Assembly: GCF_009600885.1 (NCBI RefSeq) | Contig: NZ_VCLA01000199.1 | Coordinates: forward strand, 39,653 to 97,013 | Reading direction: 5' to 3' | From: Streptomyces jumonjinensis | Lineage (GTDB): Bacteria > Actinomycetota > Actinomycetes > Streptomycetales > Streptomycetaceae | Length of the DNA: 57,361 bases | Shown: positions 33,020-41,064 of the stretch, piece after piece | Layout: every line of letters begins with the position of its first letter | Position numbering within the stretch: the stretch's first letter is position 1 | The notes under the pieces: generated by a model | Told to the model about the DNA's origin: nothing | Seen by the model: the letters and a program-made list of their open reading frames with translations, nothing else | The model's database searches: none | Program-made: the position numbers and the translations under genes

Positions 33020-33832
33020 TCACTTCAGGACGACCTCGACCCCGTGGTCGGCGAAGATCTCAAGGAGAACCTCGAACAAGGTCGCAGTGCCCTGGTGCAG
33101 CGAACGCTGTCTCACGAGCCGTGTCCTGGCTACCTCCGAGTGCTGCCATTCCAACGTGAACGGAGGAGAGGCACCCCAGCCTCCGCCGAGGCAGTCGTCC
33201 AAGGCGTCGAGGTTCCATCCGAAGTACCCGCCGGGCCCGTCGACCGCTTCGCCCAGCGCACAATAGAAGCTGTCGACGTCGATGACCTGACGGCCGTCCA
33301 GCCTGAACACGTGCCCCGGTGCCCGGTCGCCATTGTCGGTCCGGTGCCGGTATCCCCGGGACAACATGGCCACGGACAACCATGCAAGGCGGCCCGCCGG
33401 GCCCACGGATCTCCACAGTCCATTTCGGTTCAACTGCCTGGTACGAATCAGCTCCCACACCCCAGCGGAGCCAGGAAACGCATTTTGGCACCAGAGCCGG
33501 ACCGTGACATCGAAGAGGCCCTTACCGAGAGCTGACGGCTTGACGGCGGTCACGGTGACGCCGCCGACGAAGTAAGACCCCATCGTGGCGCCAGCGGCAT
33601 CGAGCAAGGTCAAGTAGGCGTTCCCGGCGCAGGCGTCACGTCCACCGACACGGTCGACAGCGGCCAGCAGCCCACCCTCCGGTGCACATCCGCGCAAGTC
33701 GACCAACCGGTGGTCATCCTTGAGCGGCGTGAACAAGCCCGTGCAATCGTGAGCGAAACCCCAAGGGGTGTCCTCGTCGTCGTCGCCGGTCAGGGAGTAC
33801 CTGCACTCTTCCCGTTCGCCTGTCGCTTCCAT
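33020..33832 (-). CDS. Barstar-family (nuclease inhibitor) protein
   Basis: ATG 33832 with GAGGGTGAG upstream gives 270 residues. Residues about 175-260 form a barstar domain: HVFRLDGRQVIDVDSFYCAL, EAVDGPGGYFGWNLDALDDC and PPFTLEWQHSEVARTRL, the pattern of the acidic helix that plugs the barnase active site. The N-terminal 170 residues (CRYSLTGDDDEDTPWGFAHD ... VTVTAVKPSALGKGLF) are a separate beta-rich region I cannot name. Barstar proteins neutralise ribonuclease toxins; no partner RNase gene is visible in the element, so this is an orphan immunity gene, carried as cargo at the element end. Confidence 0.75.
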   Translation of the reverse strand: MEATGEREECRYSLTGDDDEDTPWGFAHDCTGLFTPLKDDHRLVDLRGCAPEGGLLAAVDRVGGRDACAGNAYLTLLDAAGATMGSYFVGGVTVTAVKPSALGKGLFDVTVRLWCQNAFPGSAGVWELIRTRQLNRNGLWRSVGPAGRLAWLSVAMLSRGYRHRTDNGDRAPGHVFRLDGRQVIDVDSFYCALGEAVDGPGGYFGWNLDALDDCLGGGWGASPPFTLEWQHSEVARTRLVRQRSLHQGTATLFEVLLEIFADHGVEVVLK

Positions 33833-33842
33833 CTCACCCTCG

Positions 33843-34031
33843 TCATCTGCCGTTCCTGCAGGAGCTCAGGTCGGGGCCCTTCGAACGAGCTCGCCGTGCG
33901 TCCTGTCGGCATGGAGTATCGCCGAGTAGCGTGATGCCGACGCAACTGATTGCGGCGGCACCGTCCGCGCCCAAGCCTTCGATTTCCTCCAAGATCTCTA
34001 TCCGGGCATCCTGCCAGGCCCGGCACTCCAT
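33843..34031 (-). CDS. Possible small protein before barstar gene
   Basis: A 62-residue frame between the recombinase B stop and the barstar start. The first half (MECRAWQDARIEILEEIEGL then AISCVGITLLGD) looks protein-like, the second half is Arg/Ser-rich and less convincing. No ribosome site is obvious and the frame continues upstream into the end of the recombinase gene. It may be a remnant or chance. Confidence 0.2.
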   Translation of the reverse strand: MECRAWQDARIEILEEIEGLGADGAAAISCVGITLLGDTPCRQDARRARSKGPDLSSCRNGR

Positions 34032-34078
34032 GAGAGGCTCGGCATTTCGCTGGTCGAAGATAGGGAACGCGCTGGCGC

Positions 34079-36484
34079 TCAGTCCTCGGACTCGGCGCTG
34101 CTCCGTCCGGCATCGCGGCGGAAGTCGGGCATGCCAAGGTGGACGGTGGACGGTTGCGCTGCCCGGTCGCGCATGGCCTCCAGCTTTTGCGCGGCGGCGG
34201 CCAGGGTGGTCTCGATGGCGGCGACCTCGCCGAGCCAGCCCTGGTCCTTGGCCTCCTGGAGGCGGTCGATGAGGTTGGCGTGGATCTCCTGGAGGCGTGG
34301 CATCTGGGCCGGGTCGACGAGCAGTAGGGGACATCTGACACAGGCGTTTTCATGCTGGCACGGGGTCGCGTAGTCGCGGCCGCAGGTCCCCAGGGCGACC
34401 TTGCGCAGTTCGAAGTGGGCCAGGAAGTCGTCCCACTCGGTGGCGGTGAGCTCGCGGTACTCCTCGCTGGGCCGCTCGGTTCTGCGGCGGGCGATGAAGG
34501 CCCGGTGATGGGAGATCACCTCCTCCGGGTAGATCGCGGCATAGCCCATGGTCGTGTCCAAAGCGGCGTGGCCGCAGATCTTCGCCGCGATGTGCGGGGG
34601 CAGTCCGGAGCGGATGGCGTCGGTCACGAAGATCCTTCTGAAGTCGTGAGGGCGCCATTCGAGCGGGTCGCCGACCGCGGTGATCTGGGCGGACTGCGAG
34701 GTCGCGACCAGACACTCGCGGATGTAGCTGCGGGTCAGCGGCCTGTCCTCGGTGCCGTACCGGCGTTGGAACAGGAACGGCATGGGCGGGCTCCAGGTCT
34801 GCTCGAACACGTCGTAGGCCGACACCAGCGGCAGAGCGGCGTTCCCAGCCCGGACCCGGAAGATCACCGCGGTCAGCACCTCCGCCAGCTCCGGGGAGAC
34901 CAGCAGCAGACGCTCCGCATCGGTCTTGGACGGGGCGACCTGCAGCATCGGCACCACCCCGCCGGTGGTCGGCAGGGTGTAGGCGATGAAGCTGTGGTGG
35001 GTCAGCTCCAGCATCTCCTCGATCCGGATGCCGGTGTGCCGCAGCACCTCCACCGTCGCCCAGGACCAGAACGCCGCCTCCTCCTCGTGGGTCAGGTTCC
35101 GCCGCCTGCCGGCGGCCACCTCGGTGACGTAGACGCGGCGGGCCTGCCCGGACCCGCAGCGCTCGAACTCCTCCCCGGCGACTTGGAACCGTCCACCGGC
35201 CGGCGTCGCGCGAGCCGCGGTGATGCGGGCCTCGGCGTCCTTGCGCTGCCGGTCGACGGCACGAAGCAGGGCAGGCAGCAGCGGCAGCTGGGTCCGGGTC
35301 CGCTGGTCCATCCGGGACTTCACCCCGGACCGGGACTTCTTCGCCGCGCACTCGTTCGCCTTGATCGGGCACGGCGCCACCCAGGGCGCCCATCGCGCCG
35401 GATCGTCGGCGGCCCAGCGGGCGATGTCCTGGTAGAACGCCCGGACGAACACCAGCTCGCTGCGGAAGTTCACCCTTTGCCGCACCGGGTGGCCCTGGGC
35501 GTCACGGATGTAGGCCAGGCGTTCCTTCCATGTCTGGGCGACCTCGGGCGCCAGCCGGAGCGAGTCGATGCCCGGATGGTGGATCTCCAGGTCACGCCAG
35601 AACAACCGGCACAGGTTGCGGGCGATGGAACGCAGCGAGACGTGGTCGAGCTCGGGAGCCCGCTCAGTGAAGTACTCGACCAGCAGGTCACGGACGGCCC
35701 GGCACTCGATGCCGTACGCGTCGACGATCTGCTCGACGCTGCGGCGGCCCTCGACGCGAAGCGCCCGCAGCCGCAGCGGTGCGCTGGCCGGGAGCACGCC
35801 GGTCTCCTTGAGTAGGGCGTAGAACAGCGGCCGGCCGGCGCTGCCGCGGAAGTGGTGTTCCTCCAGTGCGGCGATCAGCTCGATGCAGTCGCCGACGGTG
35901 ATGTCGCTGACCAGCCCACCCTTGCGGATCACGATCCAGGTGAGCTTGTTCAGGGCGTCAGACCTCGCTGTCGGGGTCGCGTGCTGGGCCAGTTGTCCGA
36001 GCTGCTGGAATGCATCGGGGTCGATGGCGGCCCGTGACTCGCAGAGCATCACCGTCACGCGCTGCCACAGCAGCCACGGGTAGCTGGGGCGGATCGCCTG
36101 CCCGGCGACCAGGAACACCAGGCCCGTTGCCAGTTCATCGCGCCAGTGGCTCTTGGGTGTGCCGCGTCCCTAGAGGGGCAGATCGGTCCACTCGAAGCCG
36201 GCGTCGTCCACCCCGCTGGCCATCCAGCGATCCTGCCAAGTCTCTCCGGGTTGGCCTTCGAGCCAGTCCAGCAGCTTGCCCAGGCCCCGCCGCCGGGTCT
36301 TGTCGCGGGTCAGGCCCGCACCGGGGTCGGTGAACAATCCCAGCAGCCGCTCGACCAGGCTCTCCCGGCTCTGACGGGTCTGCCACCAGCTCGCTTCGCC
36401 TACTCGCGGTTCCCACTCCAGCGCTTTGTCTACCTCGTGTGGCTCGACGGCCCTGGCGACGTCGACGCTCGCGGTCGGGTTCAC
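34079..36484 (-). pseudogene. Tn554-like recombinase B with internal amber stop
   Basis: GTG 36484 overlaps the stop of recombinase A. The frame runs through EASWWQTRQSRESLVERLLG and GFEWTDLPL, then meets TAG at 36170-36172 and continues in the same frame to 34079. The outer copy has Gln at this place (LPMQWL), so a CAG to TAG change explains the stop. The catalytic domain is intact downstream (LRHTGIRIEEMLELTHHSFI, WRPHDFRRIFVTDAI, ICGHAALDTTMGYAAI). The C-terminus keeps a cysteine cluster (CGRDYATPCQHENACVRC) and a coiled coil (LQEIHANLIDRLQEAKDQGW), absent from the interrupted outer copy. Confidence 0.75.
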
Positions 36485-37722
36485 CGGTTTTCGCCGCCCG
36501 CAGCCGAAGTGCCGAACAGCGCTGCCAGCACCTCGGGGCGGTAACCCGGCGCCGGCGGGGCCGGCGGTTTGACCTGCTCGGCGCGCTGTCGTTCATGGTG
36601 GGCCAGGACGTGGGCGACGACCTCGTCGGGCGTGGGAGCGATGTAGATTTCCGTGGTGGTGATGTGGGCATGTCCCATGACCCACTGCACGTCGGCGAGG
36701 GTCAGGTTCGGATCGCGGACCATTCTCTTGGCCGTGCTGTGCCTCAGGTCGTGCAGGGTCCAGTTCGCGCCGAGCAGCTGGTTGGCACGGGTGAAGACCA
36801 TCCGGGCGGCGTCGTACTCCAGTGGGCGGAAGGGCCGTCGCAGCGTCCACCACAGGGGTTCCGACGGGTGCTTGGGGACCATGCCGCGCAGTTCTTGCTG
36901 GTAGAGCCGCAGCCACACGAACGCGTCGGCGGAGGCGGGAAGGTGTTGCAAGACCTGGTTGCCCTTGCGGACCACGCCGATCGTCTGGTCCCCGGGCGCG
37001 ACCAGGCCCTGCGGGACGCCGAGCAGTTCAGAGGCGCGGGCGCCGATGGAGATGTAGAACGCGATCAGAGCCCTGTCCCGGTTGTACTTCAACCCGGCGA
37101 ACAGGTCGTTGAATTCCTGCTCAGGAATGATTCTCGGGGTCGGCTTGGGCTCCTTGGCTGATAGGTGCCCCGGCGCGAGGGCTGCCGGAACGGCTGCATC
37201 GGGTTGTGATGTGCATTCGGACTCCCCTCGTCGGCAGCCCCGCCCTGCGGGAACGGGTTGATCAGCGGTCGGCCGTGGGTCTCGCGGTGGTACTCGTAAA
37301 ACGAGCGGATCACCGCGCGAGCGTGCCGCCTGGTCCGAGCGGCATAGTTCTCGCCGGGCGCGGCCTTCCCCGTGACCGGGTTCACCGAGCCCGGGACGGC
37401 GCCGCCGGGGCGGCTTCTTCGTGGTCTTCAGCCACAGTGCGAAGTCACGGGCCTCGACGCGGCTCGCCAGATGCCAGGGAACGTCCACGGCGCGTAAGAA
37501 CCGGACCCACGCCAACAGCTCATAGGCGCAGGACCGCAGCGACGTCGGACTCGCGTCGTCGGCGAGCATGTGGTGCAGGAATTCACTGACCGCCGCCGCC
37601 TCGGTGCCATCAGCGTCTACGAACCGGAACGGCCGCAGAGGGTCATCGGTCTTCTCGACACGGCCGACCCTCGCAACCTTCAGCGTCGCCACGTCCCGGA
37701 CCGTCGTGTTGTGCTCTGGCAT
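36481..37722 (-). pseudogene. Tn554-like recombinase A, two frameshifts
   Basis: ATG 37722 has GGAGG five bases upstream. The reading begins MPEHNTTVRDVATLKVARVG and ends in the same frame at 36481 with intact catalytic residues (GARASELLG, LHDLRHSTAKRM, VMGHAHITTTEIYIAP). Between about 37395 and 37165, however, the family sequence (NPVTGKAAPGENYAARTRRH ... SFYEYHRETHGRPLINPFP) lies in a different frame, so two opposite frame changes leave about 80 residues of nonsense inside an otherwise open gene. This removes most of the core-binding domain and should inactivate it. Confidence 0.75.
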
Positions 37723-37862
37723 CCATTCCTCCACGGGCCGACCTACTGGACGACACGCGATGAAACCAGATCCACCACCACACGCGCAGTCACTACGATC
37801 CGCCATTGGGAGTCACAACCCCATTGTCGTCACTGTGAGTTGACCTCGAAGGGAGCCCAATC

Positions 37863-37875
37863 TAGTTCGGTCAAC
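37863..37875 (-). repeat. Recombinase-side end of inner element
   Basis: TAGTTCGGTCAAC, the exact reverse complement of GTTGACCGAACTA at 29281-29293. It lies about 140 bases upstream of recombinase A of the inner element. The five bases GGGAC (37876-37880) next to it are not in the reconstructed target gene and may be a core carried over from the previous site. Confidence 0.75.
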
Positions 37876-37880
37876 GGGAC

Positions 37881-38154
37881 ATCCGCTGCCCCGTCCTGCG
37901 GCCCGACCCCGAGCAGATGCCCAGGCTGGAGGAGATCCGCGCCAACCTGGTCGACCGCTTCCAGGAGGCCAAGGAACAGGGCTGGCTCGGCGAGGTCGCG
38001 GCGATCGAGGCAAGCCTCGCCGCCGCCGAGCAGAAGCTCACCGCGATGCGCGACGTGTCCGCCCGGCACACCGCCGTGCACCTCGGGATGCCCGACTTCC
38101 GAACCAGCGCAGGCCGTCTCACCTCCGACCCGGCCAGCGGCTACTGAGGTTTGA
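37881..38154 (+). pseudogene. Tn554-like recombinase B, detached 3' end
   Basis: The frame IRCPVLRPDPEQMPRLEEIR, ANLVDRFQEAKEQGWLGEVA and MRDVSARHTAVHLGMPDFR, ending at TGA 38154, aligns along its length with the C-terminus of the inner copy (34079-34350). It is the missing tail of the recombinase gene at 30696-32855, separated from it by the inner element. It has no start of its own. Confidence 0.8.
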
Positions 38155-38235
38155 TGCGTGATGTCGCTGGTCGAAGTCTTGAACTGCGAAGACGAGGGTT
38201 TGCCGCGCGCGGCATCATGCGAAGATCACCAGTAA
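38144..38235 (+). repeat. Left arm of 90-bp inverted repeat around DinB gene
   Basis: From CTGAGGTTTGATG to GATCACCAGTAA, with long shared blocks such as CTTGAACTGCGAAGACGAGG. It matches the reverse complement of 38885-38975 over its whole length with scattered mismatches and small length differences. The arm begins at the stop codon of the recombinase tail. Confidence 0.85.
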
Positions 38236-38307
38236 CGGGCTCTCCCGGATGGGTCGTGCGGCGTGTTGGCCTGGCTCCTGAGGGAAGCCCCGCTTCGCGG
38301 AGCTGCG

Positions 38308-38823
38308 CTAGTAGTAGCCCTTCGTGCCGTCAAGTAGCTCCCGGACGATGTCCGCGTGCCCTGCGTGTCGCCCCGTCTCCTCGACGAGGTGAATCAGCAT
38401 CCAGCGGAGGTTGGCGCTGCCGTCGCGGAAGTCGGGGTGGCGGCCGGTGTCGTCCAGGTCGGCCGCGGCAATGATCGCGTTGCTGCGGGTGCACTGGGCC
38501 TCGTACTCCGCAAGGAGCTCTGCGAGGGGGCGGCCGTCGGTGTGCCAGTCGGCGTTCTTGCTTGACTCGTCGAATGCGGGGTTCTGCTTCTTGTCGCCGC
38601 CGAGGAACAGCACTTCCAGCCATATGTGCTCGGTCCAGCGCATGTGGGAGATGAGACCGGCCATCGTCATGTCCGGTGAGGTCGGGATGACTGGGCGGCG
38701 CGCGTCCTCGTCGCTCAGCCCTTCGCATTTCCAGCGCAGAATCTGCCGCTGCAGGTCCAGCCAGCCGATGAGCGCAGTGCGTTCATCCGCTTGGCGCGGG
38801 GGGCGTTCCAGTTCCAGTGACAT
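38308..38823 (-). CDS. DinB-family (DUF664) protein
   Basis: ATG 38823 gives 171 residues; the frame extends upstream into the inverted repeat and is not expected to be used. The four-helix DinB fold is indicated by LIGWLDLQRQILRWKCEGLS, MAGLISHMRWTEHIWLEVLF and LRWMLIHLVEETGRHAGHAD. Histidines in SHMRW and in GRHAGH are the usual metal ligands. Members of this family include thiol (mycothiol or bacillithiol) S-transferases acting on electrophiles. It is the only cargo gene of the outer element and lies between two 90-base inverted repeats. Confidence 0.85.
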   Translation of the reverse strand: MSLELERPPRQADERTALIGWLDLQRQILRWKCEGLSDEDARRPVIPTSPDMTMAGLISHMRWTEHIWLEVLFLGGDKKQNPAFDESSKNADWHTDGRPLAELLAEYEAQCTRSNAIIAAADLDDTGRHPDFRDGSANLRWMLIHLVEETGRHAGHADIVRELLDGTKGYY

Positions 38824-38884
38824 GGTGGCGCACGCTACCAGGGCGGTCGGGAGGGGGCACCTGGGTGACGGGCTCGTCCGCGAT

Positions 38885-38975
38885 TTACTGGTGATCTTCG
38901 AATGATGCCGCGGGGCGCGCCCTCGTCTTCGCAGTTCAAGGCGTCGACCCAGCGACATCACCCATCAAACCTCAG
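38885..38975 (-). repeat. Right arm of 90-bp inverted repeat around DinB gene
   Basis: Mirror copy of 38144-38235. In this orientation it runs TTACTGGTGATCTTCGAATG to CATCAAACCTCAG. The two arms enclose about 650 bases containing only the DinB gene. Confidence 0.85.
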
Positions 38976-39081
38976 CAACACCACAAGGGGCTTCCGCGAC
39001 ACGCCCGACGAGCCGCGGAGCCCAACTTTCCTAAAGTCGCGTTCCGTTACGGAGCCCGAGGAATCGGCAACTCTCCGTTGT

Positions 39082-39101
39082 GCTGGGCTAGTTCGGATAA
39101 G
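39082..39101. repeat. Cargo-side end of outer element
   Basis: GCTGGGCTAGTTCGGATAAG, the exact reverse complement of 32855-32874. The Tn3-type transposase frame resumes at its last base. Confidence 0.85.
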
Positions 39102-39147
39102 ACCAACTCGCCGCCCTCGGCGTGGTCCTCAACGCCGTTGTCCGTAC
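39101..39147 (+). pseudogene. Tn3-family transposase, right fragment
   Basis: GACCAACTCGCC starts the frame DQLAALGVVLNAVV, which is the sequence expected directly after ...QAYREDQE at 29280. The fragment ends after about 15 codons, where a group II intron remnant in the opposite orientation begins. Confidence 0.75.
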
Positions 39148-39148
39148 T

Positions 39149-39238
39149 GGTGGGCCGTCGGCGAGGTGCCTGCTGAGCAGGTCCTTCTCCGAAGCCCCCA
39201 GCCCGAACGACGCATGCGACCTTCACCGCACGTCGCTC
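39149..39238 (-). ncRNA. Group II intron 3' end with domain V
   Basis: On the minus strand 39238-39205 reads GAGCGACGTGCGGTGAAGG then TCGCATGCGTCGTTC. The first eight bases pair perfectly with the last eight (GAGCGACG with CGTCGTTC), the inner TGCG pairs with CGCA, and the catalytic AGC triad is at positions 2-4: this is group II intron domain V. About 55 bases of domain VI-like sequence follow and end in AC at about 39149, next to the Tn3 fragment. The intron is truncated at its 5' side. Confidence 0.7.
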
Positions 39239-39690
39239 TCCAGCGACTGCCCCGTGATGGTGCGGGAGGGCTTCCCGGCGTGAGCCTCCGTGTGGCACGG
39301 CGTGCAGAGCACGAGGCCCTTGCGCCGCCGATTCACCATGGCGATAGCCCACTCCGGCTTTGGTTCCAGCTTCGCGAGGTCGGTGGGCTTGGCGACGTGA
39401 TGGACCACCATCTCGCCCGTGCGCCCGCAGAGTTCGCATCGTCCGGCCAGGAGCCGGCCAACCAGTTCCCGACGCCGGGCGACTGCCGGAACCGCTGGAC
39501 CGTCATGGATGACTGCCCCTATCTGCCTCCTCAGCGGAAAGCCACCGAACCGTCCGACCAGTGGTTTCCTGCCAGGGCGTTCGACCTTGGCCTCGAAGCA
39601 CTTGCGGGGCCCGTGTGGGGTGTCCACCTCGGCTCCGTACTTCGTGGCCGCGCTTGCCACCGACGAGCGGTGCGGACGACCCCCGCACGG
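39223..39690 (-). pseudogene. Group II intron maturase, C-terminal remnant
   Basis: The frame carries the end of a group II intron-encoded protein: VDTPHGPRKCFEAKVERPGR, KPLVGRFGGFPLRRQIGAVI, then an HNH nuclease RCELCGRTGEMVVHHVAKPT ... RRKGLVLCTPCHTEAHAG. The reverse transcriptase domain is missing, and upstream of about 39690 the frame no longer matches the family. The stop lies inside domain V. Nothing supportable was found in 39691-39892. Confidence 0.75.
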
Positions 39691-39892
39691 GCGGGGACGA
39701 CGCCTTGTCGGAGCAGGGGAGAAACCCGCCCAGCTTGATGCCCGCCAGGAGTGCAGGTCATCGAAGGTTTTCCTCGGAGTCCCCTCGCCCGACCAAAACG
39801 GATCTCGAACGGACGGTGAGCCCTGATCAGGAGCCGCTGCCCGGAGCCTGACGGCTCCCCGTCCGGCAGGTTGGATGCGGTCATGCGTTCGG

Positions 39893-40543
39893 TCAGGCAG
39901 CCTCTGTCTGGGCTTTGCGGGCGAGCAGTTGAATCTCCTGGAACTGCCGTCGGTCGGTGGGCCGGGGCTCGCGAACCATCCGGGCCACCTCGGCCAACCC
40001 GGACTTGCGCAGCATCGCGGCGAGGTGATCAGGCGACCGCCGATAGGCCGGCGCGACTGTGTGATCGAAGACCTGCGTCGGGTGAGACGGATCATCGCTT
40101 GCCGAAAAGCCGATCAGAAGGTGGCCGCCAGGTGCCAGCACGCGGTGGAACTCCGTGAGGATGACGGGGAGTTCTCGCGGCGGAGTGTGGATGACGGACC
40201 AACGTGAGAGTACGCCGCCCAGCACGCCGTCAGCGATGTTCAACGCGGCCATCGAGCCCACGTCGAACCGCAGGCCCGGATAGGCCTGTCGAGCCAACTT
40301 GATCATCGCAGGAGAGGCATCAACGCCAAACGCCGCCAGCCCCAGCTCATCCAAATGTGCGGTGACATGGCCAGGTCCACACCCCAGGTCCGCGACCTGA
40401 CCGTCCCCACTCGCACTGACCACCTCGGCAAAGGCACTCAAGATCGCGCGGTCCAGGGGACTGTCACGCAGCGTGTCGCGGAACAGCTGCGCATAGGTGA
40501 GGGCAGCAGCGTCGGTGAGCCTCGCGGGTGGCACTGAGGGCAT
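39893..40543 (-). CDS. Class I SAM-dependent methyltransferase
   Basis: ATG 40543 is preferred (216 residues, MPSVPPARLTDAAALTYAQL); an upstream ATG at 40621 has no family support. SAM motifs: VADLGCGPGHVTAHLDELG, then AFGVDASPAMIKLARQAYPG, GSMAALNIADGVLGGVLSRW, and the post-I/III block LAPGGHLLIGFSASDD. It belongs to the Methyltransf_11/25 group of single-domain enzymes. Substrate unknown. It is an isolated gene between the intron remnant and the STAND ATPase. Confidence 0.85.
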   Translation of the reverse strand: MPSVPPARLTDAAALTYAQLFRDTLRDSPLDRAILSAFAEVVSASGDGQVADLGCGPGHVTAHLDELGLAAFGVDASPAMIKLARQAYPGLRFDVGSMAALNIADGVLGGVLSRWSVIHTPPRELPVILTEFHRVLAPGGHLLIGFSASDDPSHPTQVFDHTVAPAYRRSPDHLAAMLRKSGLAEVARMVREPRPTDRRQFQEIQLLARKAQTEAA

Positions 40544-40727
40544 CGTGTTCGACCATGCTCGCGACAGTAGTTCCTGGTGCTGGGGCGAGCCGAGAGAACC
40601 ACGGTCTTCCCTCCCGCCCATTCGCCCGGGCTATCGCCAGTTCGGAGAAGGCCGGTGTAGAGCTTGGCCGTCAGGCGGACGCCGCAGCCGCCGAGGAGCA
40701 GCCGCGTTCGCCGGAGACTGCAGCGGC

Positions 40728-40830
40728 CTACAGCCCGTCCAGGTCAGCGCGGGCGACCCGCAGCAGCGCGAGGGCGGCGGCGATGTCCTCGGTGCGGCCC
40801 TCCAGTTGGGTGAGCCGTTGACGAACAGCG
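40728..40830 (-). pseudogene. Coiled-coil C-terminal fragment
   Basis: The minus-strand frame RQRLTQLEGRTEDIAAALAL, LRVARADLDGL ends at TAG 40728. It looks like the coiled-coil end of a small regulator but has no upstream part. The rest of 40544-41064 shows nothing supportable. Confidence 0.3.
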
Positions 40831-41064
40831 AACCAGGTGACAGGTAGCCGTATATGACGTTTACGGAGTTGTCGTCACGGAGGGCGTCCGGGCGTCCGGT
40901 GAAGGTATGGCCGGGCGGGCGTATCAGTGCGCTGATGTGATCAGCGCATATCGGGAGGCCCGGAAAGGCCACGGAATGATCTTGAAGCCTGAAGGGCCGG
41001 CCGGAGTGTGCCGGAGACTCGCGGTCTGCAGAAGCCCCGGATTCCCCTTCGTGGCCGCCGGCTG

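Larger units (their letters stand above)
32856..37880 (-). mobile_element. Inner Tn554-like element with barstar cargo
   Basis: About 5.0 kb, inserted in the opposite orientation into the 3' part of recombinase gene B of the outer element. It contains, in minus-strand order, recombinase A (37722-36481), recombinase B (36484-34079) and a barstar-family gene (33832-33020). The ends match those of the outer element: 13 bases at the recombinase side and 20 bases at the cargo side. If it is removed, the interrupted gene rejoins as HEHAC + IRCPVLRPDPEQMPRLEEI, matching HENACVRCPLLLVDPAQMPR in the inner copy. Confidence 0.8.
29281..39100 (+). mobile_element. Outer Tn554-like element (about 9.8 kb with insert)
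   Basis: Bounded by GTTGACCGAACTA at 29281 and GCTGGGCTAGTTCGGATAAG ending at 39101. It carries two overlapping tyrosine recombinase genes (29448-30699 and 30696-32855 plus 37881-38154), the TnpA/TnpB layout of Tn554-type transposons, and a DinB cargo gene. It interrupts the Tn3-type transposase gene, whose frame resumes after its right end. It has itself received a second, related element at 32856-37880. Without that insert it would be about 4.8 kb. Both recombinase genes are broken, so it should be immobile. Confidence 0.75.
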
